Source: Streptomyces lucensis JCM 4490
GTDB lineage: Bacteria > Actinomycetota > Actinomycetes > Streptomycetales > Streptomycetaceae
Length of the DNA: 64,000 nt
Direction: 5' to 3'
Assembly: GCF_014650035.1 (NCBI RefSeq)
Contig: NZ_BMUE01000012.1
Span: 62,001 to 126,000, forward strand
Shown: positions 26,636-35,627 of the stretch, one piece after another
Position numbering within the stretch: position 1 is the stretch's first letter
Layout: each line of letters begins with the position of its first letter
Made by a program: the position numbers and the translations under genes
Notes under the pieces: generated by a model
Databases searched by the model: none
What the model was told of the DNA's origin: nothing
The model's input: the letters and a program-made list of their open reading frames with translations, nothing else

Positions 26636-26739
26636 AGGGTTCGGGTCGGCGCTACGGACCGTCCCATTCGGCATCTGCCGTCCCGGTGCGGGGTACCGCA
26701 CGGTGACGGCAACGTAATTCGAGGCGAGAGGCCTTCGAC

Positions 26740-27948
26740 GTGGCAGCACCGCAGAACTACCTCGCAGTCATCAAGGTCATCGGTGTCGGCGGCGGTGGTG
26801 TCAATGCCATCAACCGGATGATCGAGGTCGGTCTCAAGGGTGTCGAGTTCATCGCCATCAACACCGACGCACAGGCGCTGTTGATGAGCGACGCCGACGT
26901 CAAACTCGACGTCGGCCGCGAACTCACCCGTGGACTCGGCGCCGGCGCCAACCCGGCCGTCGGCCGCAAGGCGGCCGAGGACCACCGCGAGGAGATCGAG
27001 GAGGTCCTCAAGGGGGCCGACATGGTCTTCGTGACGGCCGGAGAAGGCGGCGGCACCGGCACCGGCGGCGCACCCGTCGTGGCCAACATCGCGCGTTCGC
27101 TCGGCGCCCTCACCATCGGTGTGGTCACGCGCCCGTTCACCTTCGAGGGACGGCGCCGCGCCAACCAGGCCGAGGACGGCATCGCCGAACTGCGCGAAGA
27201 GGTCGACACCCTCATCGTCATCCCCAACGACCGGCTGCTGTCCATCTCGGACCGCCAGGTCTCGGTCCTGGACGCCTTCAAGTCCGCCGACCAGGTCCTG
27301 CTCTCCGGTGTCCAGGGCATCACCGACCTCATCACCACCCCCGGTCTGATCAACCTGGACTTCGCCGACGTCAAGTCGGTCATGTCCGAGGCCGGTTCGG
27401 CCCTGATGGGCATCGGCTCGGCCCGCGGCGACGACCGCGCGGTGGCCGCGGCCGAGATGGCGATCTCCTCGCCGCTGCTGGAGGCGTCCATCGACGGCGC
27501 CCGCGGCGTGCTGCTCTCCATCTCCGGTGGCTCCGACCTCGGTCTGTTCGAGATCAACGAGGCCGCCCAGCTGGTCAGCGAGGCCGCCCACCCCGAGGCC
27601 AACATCATCTTCGGCGCGGTCATCGACGACGCCCTCGGCGACGAGGTCCGGGTCACCGTGATCGCGGCCGGCTTCGACGGCGGCCAGCCGCCGGCCCGCC
27701 GGGAGAACGTCATCGGCTCCACCTCCGCGCCGGCCCCGAGCCGCCGCGAGGAGCCCGCCCCGGCCCGCCCGGCCGAGCCCAGCCGGCCGTCCTTCGGCTC
27801 GCTCGGCAGCGTGAAGCCGAAGGAGGAGCCGGAGCCGGCGCCCGAGCCGGTGGCCGAGATCCCGGTCGCCCCGCCGGTCACGCCGGCGCCCCGCACCTAC
27901 GCGGACAGCGGGGCCGAGGAACTGGACGTCCCGGACTTCCTCAAGTGA
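26740..27948 (+). CDS. ftsZ: Cell division GTPase FtsZ
   Basis: A 402-aa tubulin homologue. The N-terminal IKVIGVGGGGVNAINRM leads to the GTP-binding tubulin signature GGGTGTG (103-109). The T7 synergy loop NLDFADVKSVM follows. A Pro/Glu-rich linker from about residue 325 ends in the conserved C-terminal peptide LDVPDFLK, which binds SepF in actinobacteria. It polymerises into Z-rings, and in Streptomyces into ladders of rings in sporulating hyphae. The GTG start follows GAGAGG. The stop overlaps pgeF by 4 nt. Confidence 0.97.
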   Translation: MAAPQNYLAVIKVIGVGGGGVNAINRMIEVGLKGVEFIAINTDAQALLMSDADVKLDVGRELTRGLGAGANPAVGRKAAEDHREEIEEVLKGADMVFVTAGEGGGTGTGGAPVVANIARSLGALTIGVVTRPFTFEGRRRANQAEDGIAELREEVDTLIVIPNDRLLSISDRQVSVLDAFKSADQVLLSGVQGITDLITTPGLINLDFADVKSVMSEAGSALMGIGSARGDDRAVAAAEMAISSPLLEASIDGARGVLLSISGGSDLGLFEINEAAQLVSEAAHPEANIIFGAVIDDALGDEVRVTVIAAGFDGGQPPARRENVIGSTSAPAPSRREEPAPARPAEPSRPSFGSLGSVKPKEEPEPAPEPVAEIPVAPPVTPAPRTYADSGAEELDVPDFLK

Positions 27949-28673
27949 TAGGACAGCGCGAGAGCGTGAGCGGCGCGCACTTCGCCTTCACCGACCGGTG
28001 GGGCGGGGTGAGCGCCGCTCCGTATGAGGAGCTCAACCTCGGCGGCGCGGTCGGCGACACGCCCGAGGCGGTGCGCGGCAACCGGGAACTGGCGGCGAAG
28101 TCGCTGAGCCTGGACCCCGGCCGGGTCGTCTGGATGAACCAGGTGCACGGCGCCGGCGTCGCCGTGGTCGACGAGCCGTGGGGGGATCGCCCGGTACCGG
28201 AGGTGGACGCGATCGTCACCACCCGCCGCGGACTCGCCCTCGCCGTCCTCACGGCCGACTGCGTCCCCGTCCTGCTGGCCGACCCCGTCGCCGGGGTCGC
28301 CGCCGCGGCCCACGCGGGCCGGCCCGGCATGGTGGCGGGGGTCGTCCCCGCCGCCGTACGGGCCATGGCCGAACTGGGCGCCGAGCCGGACCGGATCGTC
28401 GCCCGCACCGGCCCGGCCGTGTGCGGCCGGTGCTACGAGGTGCCGGAGCCGATGCGCGCCGAGGTGGCCGCCGTCGAACCGGCGGCGCACGCCGTGACCG
28501 GCTGGGGCACACCGGCGGTCGACGTGAGCGCCGGCGTGCACGCGCAGCTCGACCGGCTCGGGGTGTGCGACCGGGCGCAGTCGCCGGTGTGCACGCTGGA
28601 GTCGGGCGACCACTTCTCCTACCGCCGCGACCGCACCACCGGGCGGCTCGCGGGCTATGTCTGGCTGGACTGA
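27945..28673 (+). CDS. pgeF: PgeF/YlmD-family peptidoglycan editing factor (multicopper-oxidase-like fold)
   Basis: A 242-aa protein of the YfiH/YlmD family. Signatures are NQVHGAGVAVVD, VLTADCVPVLLAD, AAAHAGRPGMVAGVV and the closing CTLESGDHFSYRRDRTTGRLAGYVWL. The conserved His and Cys residues form a metal-binding active site. Family members hydrolyse L-Ser/L-Ala mix-ups in muropeptides (PgeF in E. coli) or act on purine nucleosides and phenols. GTG at 27945 overlaps the ftsZ stop (GTGA). Its place directly after ftsZ fits a wall-precursor proofreading role. Confidence 0.88.
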   Translation: MIGQRESVSGAHFAFTDRWGGVSAAPYEELNLGGAVGDTPEAVRGNRELAAKSLSLDPGRVVWMNQVHGAGVAVVDEPWGDRPVPEVDAIVTTRRGLALAVLTADCVPVLLADPVAGVAAAAHAGRPGMVAGVVPAAVRAMAELGAEPDRIVARTGPAVCGRCYEVPEPMRAEVAAVEPAAHAVTGWGTPAVDVSAGVHAQLDRLGVCDRAQSPVCTLESGDHFSYRRDRTTGRLAGYVWLD

Positions 28674-28679
28674 TGGGGC

Positions 28680-29399
28680 ATGACGGACCGTAGAACCGAA
28701 CTCGCCGCGAATCTGGCGAAGGTGGAGGAACGCATCACCGCCGCGTGCGCGGCGGCCGGGCGCGAGCGGGCGGAGGTGACCCTGATCGTGGTCACCAAGA
28801 CCTACCCGGCGAGTGATGTGCGGATCCTGTCGGAGCTCGGTGTGCGCCACGTCGCCGAGAACCGCGACCAGGACGCGGCGCCCAAGGCGGCCGCCTGCGC
28901 CGATCTGCCGCTGACCTGGCACTTCGTCGGCCAGTTGCAGACCAACAAGGTGCGTTCCGTGGTCGGTTACGCCGGCGTCGTCCAGTCCGTCGACCGGGCC
29001 CGGCTCGTCACGGCTCTGTCGAAGGAGGCCGTGCGCGCGGAACGCGAGGTGGGCTGCCTCGTCCAGGTCGCCCTCGACGCGGACGCGAGCGGCAGGGGCG
29101 AGCGCGGGGGCGTCGCTCCCGGCGGAATCGAAGAGTTGGCCGCCCTCGTCGCCGGGTCGCCCGGGCTGCGGCTCGACGGTCTGATGACCGTCGCCCCGCT
29201 GACCGGCGAGTACGCGGGACGCGAACAGGCGGCGTTCGGACGGCTCATGGATTTGTCGACCGACCTGCGCCGAGCCCATCCGGCTGCGACCATGGTGTCC
29301 GCAGGGATGAGTGCGGACCTCGAACAGGCCGTGGCGGCCGGAGCGACACATGTGCGCGTCGGCACTGCGGTACTCGGAGTCCGCCCCAGGCTCGGGTAA
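28680..29399 (+). CDS. YggS/YlmE-family pyridoxal-phosphate-binding protein
   Basis: A 239-aa single-domain alanine-racemase-fold protein. The PLP lysine is K40 in LIVVTKTYPASDV, and WHFVGQLQTNKVRSVVGYAGVVQSVD is the family hallmark. SAGMSADLEQAVAAGATHVRVGTAVLG binds the phosphate. Members have no firm catalytic activity and keep PLP and amino-acid pools in balance. It is the usual neighbour between pgeF and sepF in Gram-positive dcw clusters. Confidence 0.93.
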   Translation: MTDRRTELAANLAKVEERITAACAAAGRERAEVTLIVVTKTYPASDVRILSELGVRHVAENRDQDAAPKAAACADLPLTWHFVGQLQTNKVRSVVGYAGVVQSVDRARLVTALSKEAVRAEREVGCLVQVALDADASGRGERGGVAPGGIEELAALVAGSPGLRLDGLMTVAPLTGEYAGREQAAFGRLMDLSTDLRRAHPAATMVSAGMSADLEQAVAAGATHVRVGTAVLGVRPRLG

Positions 29400-29526
29400 C
29401 GTCGCCAGGAAGTCGGACCACAGCAGAAAATATGGTCAGTGCCGCCAAGACGGGCACAACGACCACGTGGATCGCGGGCACTTGGCAGTCGTCAGCCGAT
29501 CCACCACAGAGCGGAGGACTCAGAGC

Positions 29527-30168
29527 ATGGCCGGCGCGATGCGCAAGATGGCGGTCTACCTCGGCCTCGTGGAGGACGATGGGTACGACGGCCGGGGATT
29601 CGACCCCGATGACGACTTCGAGCCCGAGCTGGACCCGGAGCCCGAGCGAGACCACCGGCGGCACGAGCCGTCGCACCAGTCGCACGGCGCACACCAGTCC
29701 CAAAGGGACGAAGAGGTGCGAATCGTGCAGCCGCCCGCGCCGCGCGAACCGGTGTCCCGTTCGGCTTCGCTCGTCGCGGAATCGGGGCGCCCGGCGCGGA
29801 TCGCGCCCGTGGCGTCCATCACACAAGAACGTCAGTCCCTGGAGAAGAACGCGCCGGTGATCATGCCCAAGGTCGTGTCGGAACGAGAGCCGTACCGGAT
29901 CACCACACTTCACCCACGGACCTACAACGAAGCCCGTACCATCGGGGAACACTTCCGTGAGGGCACCCCGGTGATCATGAATCTGACTGAGATGGATGAC
30001 ACAGACGCGAAGCGACTTGTCGACTTTGCGGCCGGTTTGGTGTTTGGTCTTCACGGCAGCATCGAGCGGGTGACGCAGAAGGTGTTCCTGTTGTCTCCTG
30101 CTAACGTCGATGTCACGGCGGAGGACAAGGCCCGCATCGCAGAGGGCGGGTTCTTCAACCAGAGCTGA
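29527..30168 (+). CDS. sepF: Cell division protein SepF
   Basis: A 213-aa protein. An N-terminal amphipathic helix (MRKMAVYLGLV) can target membrane. An acidic, His/Arg-rich disordered linker follows. The C-terminal SepF fold (about residues 125-205, ITTLHPRTYNEARTIGEHFREGTPVIMNLT) polymerises and binds the FtsZ tail. SepF replaces FtsA as the membrane tether, consistent with the lack of ftsA here. The ATG at 29527 follows GGAGG. The 127-nt gap before it may carry its own promoter. Confidence 0.95.
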   Translation: MAGAMRKMAVYLGLVEDDGYDGRGFDPDDDFEPELDPEPERDHRRHEPSHQSHGAHQSQRDEEVRIVQPPAPREPVSRSASLVAESGRPARIAPVASITQERQSLEKNAPVIMPKVVSEREPYRITTLHPRTYNEARTIGEHFREGTPVIMNLTEMDDTDAKRLVDFAAGLVFGLHGSIERVTQKVFLLSPANVDVTAEDKARIAEGGFFNQS

Positions 30169-30228
30169 GACGCAGGACCGGATCAAAGTACGTGAGAGCA
30201 CGGAACAGGGGAGAGGGAAACGCAGGCC

Positions 30229-30516
30229 ATGAGCGTGTTCGCGCAGGTGATCTACATCGCGCTGATGGTGTTCCTCGTCGTGCTGATCTTCCGGCTGGTC
30301 ATGGACTACGTCTTCCAGTTCGCCCGCTCGTGGCAACCCGGCAAGGCGATGGTGGTCGTACTGGAGGCCACCTACACTGTCACCGATCCACCGCTGAAGC
30401 TTCTGCGGCGGTTCATCCCGCCGCTGCGTCTCGGGGGCGTGGCGCTCGACCTGTCCTTCTTCGTACTGATGATCATCGTCTACATCCTCATCTCGCTCAC
30501 TAACCTTGCGAGATGA
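30229..30516 (+). CDS. ylmG: YggT/YlmG-family membrane protein (SepG)
   Basis: A 95-aa protein with two hydrophobic hairpins (about residues 5-27 and 70-92) and the family motif TDPPLKLLRRFIPPLRLGGVALDLS. In S. coelicolor the homologue is called SepG and helps place sporulation septa and organise nucleoids. The ATG at 30229 is 60 nt after sepF. divIVA starts 52 nt later. Confidence 0.92.
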   Translation: MSVFAQVIYIALMVFLVVLIFRLVMDYVFQFARSWQPGKAMVVVLEATYTVTDPPLKLLRRFIPPLRLGGVALDLSFFVLMIIVYILISLTNLAR

Positions 30517-30568
30517 ATGTGGACGATACGGTCTTGCCGACTGCCGATGACTACGTTGAGGTGAAGAG

Positions 30569-31702
30569 ATGCCGTTGACCCCCGAGGACGTGCGGAACAA
30601 GCAGTTCACGACCGTCCGCCTCCGAGAAGGCTATGACGAGGACGAGGTCGATGCCTTCCTCGACGAGGTCGAAGCCGAACTGACCCGTCTGCTCCGCGAG
30701 AACGAGGACCTGCGCGCCAAGCTGGCCGCGGCCACGCGCGCTGCTGCCCAGAACCAGCAGAACATGCGCAAGCCTCCGGAGCAGGACCAGCAGCATCCTC
30801 AGCAGCAGGGCATGCGAGGTCCCGGCGCTCCGGTGCCCGCCGGAATATCGGGCCCGCCGCAGCAGCAGATGGGTGGCCCCATGGGTGGTCCGCCCCAGCT
30901 GCCGAGCGGTGCCCCGCAGCTGCCCGCCGGCCCCGGCGGTCAGGGCGGTCAGGGCGGCCCTCAGGGCCCGATGGGCCAGGGTCCGATGGGTCAGGGCCCG
31001 ATGGGCGGTCAGCCGCCCATGCAGCAGCAGATGGGCGGTCCGATGGGCGGTCCGATGGGCGGCCCCATGGGCGGTCCGATGGGCGGCCCCGGTCAGGGCC
31101 CCGGTGGCGACAGCGCCGCCCGTGTCCTCTCGCTGGCCCAGCAGACCGCCGACCAGGCGATCGCCGAGGCCCGTTCCGAGGCCAACAAGATCGTCGGCGA
31201 GGCCCGCAGCCGCGCCGAGGGTCTGGAGCGTGACGCCCGTGCCAAGGCCGACGCCCTGGAGCGGGACGCGCAGGAGAAGCACCGCGTCGCCATGGGCTCC
31301 CTGGAGTCCGCGCGCGCCACGCTGGAGCGCAAGGTCGAGGACCTGCGCGGCTTCGAGCGCGAGTACCGCACGCGCCTGAAGTCGTACCTCGAGTCCCAGC
31401 TGCGCCAGCTGGAGACCCAGGCCGACGACTCCCTGGCCCCGCCGCGCACCCCGGCCACCGCGTCCCTGCCGCCGTCCCCGTCGCCCTCCATGGCACCGGC
31501 CGGCGCGAGCGCACCGTCCTACGGCGGCAACCAGGGCATGGGCGGCTCACCTGCCCCGGCGGCCCCGTCCTACGGCGGCCAGCAGCAGATGACCCCGGCC
31601 ATGACCCAGCCGATGGCTCCGGTCCGTCCGCAGGGTCCGTCCCCGATGGGCCAGGCGCCCTCGCCGATGCGCGGGTTCCTGATCGACGAGGACGACAACT
31701 GA
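30569..31702 (+). CDS. divIVA: Polar growth determinant DivIVA
   Basis: A 377-aa protein. The N-terminal lipid-binding DivIVA domain (LTPEDVRNKQFTTVRLREGYDEDEVDAFLDEVE, residues 3-35) leads into a short coiled coil. A Gln/Gly/Met/Pro-rich linker (about 65-180) with repeated MGGP units follows. A long coiled coil (about 190-290) and a Pro/Ala/Gly-rich tail complete it. DivIVA marks hyphal tips and directs apical wall growth. In Streptomyces it is essential. The gene ends the cluster, 42 nt before a strong terminator. Confidence 0.96.
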   Translation: MPLTPEDVRNKQFTTVRLREGYDEDEVDAFLDEVEAELTRLLRENEDLRAKLAAATRAAAQNQQNMRKPPEQDQQHPQQQGMRGPGAPVPAGISGPPQQQMGGPMGGPPQLPSGAPQLPAGPGGQGGQGGPQGPMGQGPMGQGPMGGQPPMQQQMGGPMGGPMGGPMGGPMGGPGQGPGGDSAARVLSLAQQTADQAIAEARSEANKIVGEARSRAEGLERDARAKADALERDAQEKHRVAMGSLESARATLERKVEDLRGFEREYRTRLKSYLESQLRQLETQADDSLAPPRTPATASLPPSPSPSMAPAGASAPSYGGNQGMGGSPAPAAPSYGGQQQMTPAMTQPMAPVRPQGPSPMGQAPSPMRGFLIDEDDN

Positions 31703-31744
31703 CGGGTCACTGAGACCGGTACGACAACGGCGTCGGCAGCGTCC

Positions 31745-31789
31745 AAAAGGGCGGGCCCCCGGACTTCGGTCCGGGGGCCCGCCCTTTTT
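31745..31789 (+). terminator. Strong intrinsic terminator of the division cluster
   Basis: A perfect 20-bp stem (31745-31764 with 31769-31788) closes on a TTCG loop, and the descending arm ends in TTTTT. It is the textbook form, placed after divIVA. The reverse strand also begins with AAAA, so it could work both ways. Confidence 0.95.
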
Positions 31790-31834
31790 ACGCGCGTTGC
31801 GGTGTCAGTGCCGGGTCGGCGCGGCACCTGTGAC

Positions 31835-31872
31835 GCGGAAAGGCCGGCCCCCGCGGGGGCCGGCCTTTCCGC
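31835..31872 (-). terminator. Palindromic terminator of ileS
   Basis: A perfect 38-nt palindrome (two 19-nt halves, GCGGAAAGGCCGG at the outer side) lies 10 nt past the ileS stop. It faces the divIVA terminator across about 45 nt. Confidence 0.85.
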
Positions 31873-31881
31873 ACCGGTGGG

Positions 31882-34800
31882 TTACGCCTTGCGCAGCCGG
31901 AACGTGAGGGACAGTCCCTCGTCGGTGAACGGCTCGCCGTAGCCGCCGTCGGCCTCACCCTGGGCGAAGTCGGTCGACAGGACCTCGTCGGCGATCAGTT
32001 CCGCGTGCTCGGTCAGGGCCGCGACGACCGCGGCGTCCGTGGAGGTCCAGCGGAGCGCGATCCGGTCGGCCACGTCCAGGCCGCTGTTCTTGCGGGCCTC
32101 CTGGATCAGCCGGATCGCGTCGCGGGCCAGACCGGCCTGCCGCAGCTCCTCGGTGATCTCCAGGTCGAGCGCGACGGTGGCGCCGGAGTCGGAGGCCACC
32201 GACCAGCCCTCGCGCGGGGTCTCGGTGATGATCACCTCGTCCGGGGCGAGGGCGATCGTCTCTCCGTCGACCTCGACGGACGCCGTGCCCTCACGCAGCG
32301 CGAGGGACAGCGCGGCGGCGTCCGCGGCGGCGACCGCCTTGGCCACGTCCTGCACCCGCTTGCCGAACCGCTTGCCCAGCGCACGGAAGTTGGCCTTGGC
32401 GGTCGTGTCCACCAGGGAGCCGCCCACCTCGGACAGCGAGGCCAGGGAGGAGACGTTCAGCTCCTCCGTGATCTGCGTGTGCAGCTCGGGGTCGAGGGAG
32501 CCGAAACCGGCCGCCGCGACCAGCGCCCGCGACAGCGGCTGCCGGGTCTTGACGCCCGACTCGGCGCGCGTGGCCCGGCCCAGCTCCACCAGCCGCCGTA
32601 CCAGGACCATCTGCCGCGACAGCTCCGGGTCGATCGCCGCGAGGTCCGCCTCGGGCCAGGAGGCCAGGTGCACCGACTCCGGCGCGCCCGGGGTCACCGG
32701 CACCACCAGGTCCTGCCACACCCGCTCCGCGATGAACGGGGTGATGGGCGCCATCAGCTTCGTGACGGTCTCCAGCACCTCGTGCAGGGTGCGCAGCGCG
32801 GCCTTGTCGCCCTGCCAGAAGCGGCGGCGCGAGCGGCGGACGTACCAGTTCGACAGGTCGTCGACGAACGCGGACAGCAGCTTGCCGGCGCGCTGGGTGT
32901 CGTACGCCTCCAGCGCCTGGGTGACCTGGTCGGTGAGCGCGTGCAGTTCGGACAGCAGCCAGCGGTCGATCAGCGGGCGCTCGGCCGGGGCCGGGTCGGC
33001 GGCGCCGGGCGCCCAGTTCGACGTACGGGCGTACAGCGCCTGGAAGGCGACCGTGTTCCAGTACGTCAGCAGCGTCTTGCGGACGACCTCCTGGATGGTG
33101 CCGTGTCCGACGCGGCGGGCCGCCCACGGGGAACCGCCGGCCGCCATGAACCAGCGCACCGCGTCCGCGCCGTGCTGGTCCATGAGCGGGATCGGCTGCA
33201 GGATGTTGCCCAGGTGCTTGGACATCTTGCGGCCGTCCTCGGCGAGGATGTGACCGAGGCAGACGACGTTCTCGTACGACGACTTGTCGAAGACCAGGGT
33301 GCCGACGGCCATCAGCGTGTAGAACCAGCCGCGGGTCTGGTCGATCGCCTCGGAGATGAACTGGGCCGGGTACCGGCTCTCGAACAGCTCCTTGTTCTTG
33401 TACGGGTAGCCCCACTGCGCGAACGGCATCGAACCCGAGTCGTACCAGGCGTCGATGACCTCCGGCACGCGCGTGGCGGTCTTCCCGCAGCCGTCGTGAC
33501 GGCAGGCGAAGGTGACCTCGTCGATGTACGGCCGGTGCGGGTCGAGGTCCGACTGGTCGGCGCCGGTCAGCTCGGTCAGCTCCGCCCGGGAGCCGACGCA
33601 GGTGAGATGGTCGTCCTCACAGCGCCAGATCGGCAGCGGGGTGCCCCAGTAGCGGTTGCGGGACAGCGCCCAGTCGATGTTGTTGTTCAGCCAGTCGCCG
33701 AAGCGGCCGTGCTTGACCGTCTCCGGGAACCAGTTGGTCTTCTCGTTCTCCTGGATGAGGCGGTCCTTGATCGCCGTCGTCCGGATGTACCAGGAGGGCT
33801 GCGCGTAGTAGAGCAGCGCGGTGTGGCAGCGCCAGCAGTGCGGGTAGCTGTGCTCGTACGGCAGGTGCTTGAGGAGGAGGCCGCGCTGCGCCAGGTCCTC
33901 GGTGAGCTTCTCGTCCGCCTTCTTGAAGAAGACGCCGCCGACCAGCGGCACGTCCTCCTCGAAGGTGCCGTCCGGGCGGACCGGGTTGACCACGGGCAGG
34001 CCGTAGGAGCGGCAGACCTTGAGGTCGTCCTCACCGAAGGCGGGGGACTGGTGGACCAGACCCGTACCGTCCTCGGTGGTCACGTACTCGGCGTTCACCA
34101 CGTAGTGCGCCGGCTCGGTGAACTCCACGAGCTCGAAGGGGCGCCGGTACGTCCAGCGCTCCATCTCGGCGCCGGTGAACGTCTGGCCGGTGGTCACCCA
34201 GCCCTCGCCGAGTGCCTTCTCGACGAGCGGGGCGGCGACGACGAGCTTCTCCTCGCCGTCGGTGGCGACGACGTAGGTGACCTCGGGATGCGCGGCGACC
34301 GCCGTGTTGGACACCAGGGTCCAGGGGGTCGTCGTCCACACCAGCAGCGCGGCCTCGCCGGCCAGCGGGCCGGAGGTGAGGGGGAAACGGACGTACACGG
34401 ACGGGTCCACGACCGTCTCGTAGCCCTGCGCCAGCTCGTGGTCGGACAGGCCGGTGCCGCAGCGCGGGCACCAGGGGGCGACACGGTGGTCCTGGACCAG
34501 CAGGCCCTTGGTGAAGATCTCCTTCAGCGACCACCAGACCGACTCGACGTACTCCGGGTCCATGGTCCGGTACGCGTCGTCCAGGTCGACCCAGTAGCCC
34601 ATGCGGGTCGTCAGCTCGGCGAAGGCGTCCGTGTGGCGGGTCACCGACTCGCGGCACCTGGCGTTGAACTCGGCGATGCCGTACGCCTCGATGTCCTGCT
34701 TGCCGGAGAAGCCCAGCTCCTTCTCGACGGCCAGCTCGACGGGCAGGCCGTGGCAGTCCCAGCCGGCCTTGCGGGCCACGTGGTAGCCGCGCATGGTGCG

Positions 34801-35025
34801 GAAGCGCGGGAAGACGTCCTTGAAGACGCGTGCCTCGATGTGGTGGGCGCCGGGCATGCCGTTCGCGGTGGGCGGGCCCTCGTAGAACACCCACTCGGGG
34901 CGTCCCTCGGACTGCTCCAGGCTCTTGGCGAAGATCTTCTGCTCGCGCCAGAAGTCGAGCACTGCGTGCTCGAGCGCGGGCAGGTCGACCTGGGCGGGCA
35001 CCTGGCGGTACGTCGGCGCTGTCAT
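31882..35025 (-). CDS. ileS: Isoleucyl-tRNA synthetase
   Basis: A 1047-aa class I synthetase. The HIGH-type signature appears as PTANGMPGAHHIEAR, and the KMSKS motif as KMSKH in DGRKMSKHLGN. The editing domain (CP1, with WTTTPWTLVSNTA) lies between them, and two Cys-rich zinc knuckles are visible (CPRC, CHDGC-type). The length and sequence type are those of the longer, eukaryote-like bacterial IleS. It charges tRNA-Ile and edits valine. Expression is controlled by the T-box leader immediately upstream. ATG at 35025 sits 9 nt after GGAGGA. Confidence 0.96.
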   Translation of the reverse strand: MTAPTYRQVPAQVDLPALEHAVLDFWREQKIFAKSLEQSEGRPEWVFYEGPPTANGMPGAHHIEARVFKDVFPRFRTMRGYHVARKAGWDCHGLPVELAVEKELGFSGKQDIEAYGIAEFNARCRESVTRHTDAFAELTTRMGYWVDLDDAYRTMDPEYVESVWWSLKEIFTKGLLVQDHRVAPWCPRCGTGLSDHELAQGYETVVDPSVYVRFPLTSGPLAGEAALLVWTTTPWTLVSNTAVAAHPEVTYVVATDGEEKLVVAAPLVEKALGEGWVTTGQTFTGAEMERWTYRRPFELVEFTEPAHYVVNAEYVTTEDGTGLVHQSPAFGEDDLKVCRSYGLPVVNPVRPDGTFEEDVPLVGGVFFKKADEKLTEDLAQRGLLLKHLPYEHSYPHCWRCHTALLYYAQPSWYIRTTAIKDRLIQENEKTNWFPETVKHGRFGDWLNNNIDWALSRNRYWGTPLPIWRCEDDHLTCVGSRAELTELTGADQSDLDPHRPYIDEVTFACRHDGCGKTATRVPEVIDAWYDSGSMPFAQWGYPYKNKELFESRYPAQFISEAIDQTRGWFYTLMAVGTLVFDKSSYENVVCLGHILAEDGRKMSKHLGNILQPIPLMDQHGADAVRWFMAAGGSPWAARRVGHGTIQEVVRKTLLTYWNTVAFQALYARTSNWAPGAADPAPAERPLIDRWLLSELHALTDQVTQALEAYDTQRAGKLLSAFVDDLSNWYVRRSRRRFWQGDKAALRTLHEVLETVTKLMAPITPFIAERVWQDLVVPVTPGAPESVHLASWPEADLAAIDPELSRQMVLVRRLVELGRATRAESGVKTRQPLSRALVAAAGFGSLDPELHTQITEELNVSSLASLSEVGGSLVDTTAKANFRALGKRFGKRVQDVAKAVAAADAAALSLALREGTASVEVDGETIALAPDEVIITETPREGWSVASDSGATVALDLEITEELRQAGLARDAIRLIQEARKNSGLDVADRIALRWTSTDAAVVAALTEHAELIADEVLSTDFAQGEADGGYGEPFTDEGLSLTFRLRKA

Positions 35026-35035
35026 CTGCGAGCAT

Positions 35036-35338
35036 CCTCCAACGGACTTGCTGCCTTCCGTCGGAGGGACGAGAGCCTTCGTTCCTGTCTACGCCGTGTG
35101 CGGCGCGCTCCCGCGGTACCACCCTCCTTGGCCCCCCGCCGCTCGCTGTGCGCCGGTGAGCCCCCTCATTGGGATCGCGAAGCCGGTTCTACTCGCCCCA
35201 GCCTGCTGGCTGCGGGTTTCCTCCGGCGGCTCCGGGGTGATCTTCACGTCGCGCTCGCCCCCGGGCTCACACCGTCCCCGGGTCGCTCTGGGCTGCCTAC
35301 GCCGCTACTCGTCCCCATCCACGCTTTTCGCTCCGCCC
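35036..35338 (-). promoter_or_regulatory. T-box riboswitch leader of ileS, translational type
   Basis: On the minus strand, GGAGGGTGGTACCGCGG (35127-35111) matches the near-invariant T-box that pairs with the uncharged tRNA acceptor end. A candidate isoleucine specifier AUC lies at 35241-35239 in the Stem I region. Just before the start codon, 10-nt arms (35058-35067 with 35036-35045, one G-U pair) sequester the GGAGG ribosome site. Uncharged tRNA-Ile would free it. A -10-like TACACT lies at 35344-35339 (minus strand), giving a leader of about 310 nt. Confidence 0.9.
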
Positions 35339-35344
35339 AGTGTA

Positions 35345-35627
35345 CGGCTCCGTGCGGACGGCGGCGGACCGGTTTTCCGCGGGGCGGTGCGGGGGCCGCG
35401 CGGCGGGCGGGCTGACCCGAATGGCGAGGGCGCGGGCGTCCGGCTCAGGGGAGGCGGGGCCCGGCGGATTACCCGGCGGGGAGCTGGGCACAACGGATGC
35501 AGACCCGCTGCGCGGGGGTGCGGGCGGGCGAATCGGGCGGTGTGCCCCGTTGCCGCGGGACTCAAGTCGATTTATCGTCCCAGCACGATTTGCGTGCATC
35601 ATCACAATATGTGAAGGGGTCGCGGCC
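35345..35627. other. Intergenic stretch between the ileS leader and the zinc-finger gene
   Basis: These 283 nt must hold the divergent promoters of ileS and the DksA/TraR-like gene. The AT-richer part is 35567-35615. I see no convincing -35/-10 pair for the plus-strand gene and no ORF with a ribosome site. Confidence 0.4.

Noticed and set aside
26631..26641. Telomere-like GGGTTAGGGTT
   Set aside because: One partial copy inside the ftsZ promoter palindrome; streptomycete telomeres are quite different.
32005..35415. 1136-codon ORF opposite ileS
   Set aside because: Leu/Arg/Gly-rich shadow; ileS motifs and T-box fix the true strand.
35340..35627. Upstream extension of the DksA/TraR-like protein
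   Set aside because: No ribosome site, crosses the ileS promoter region and lacks the composition of the basic arm.
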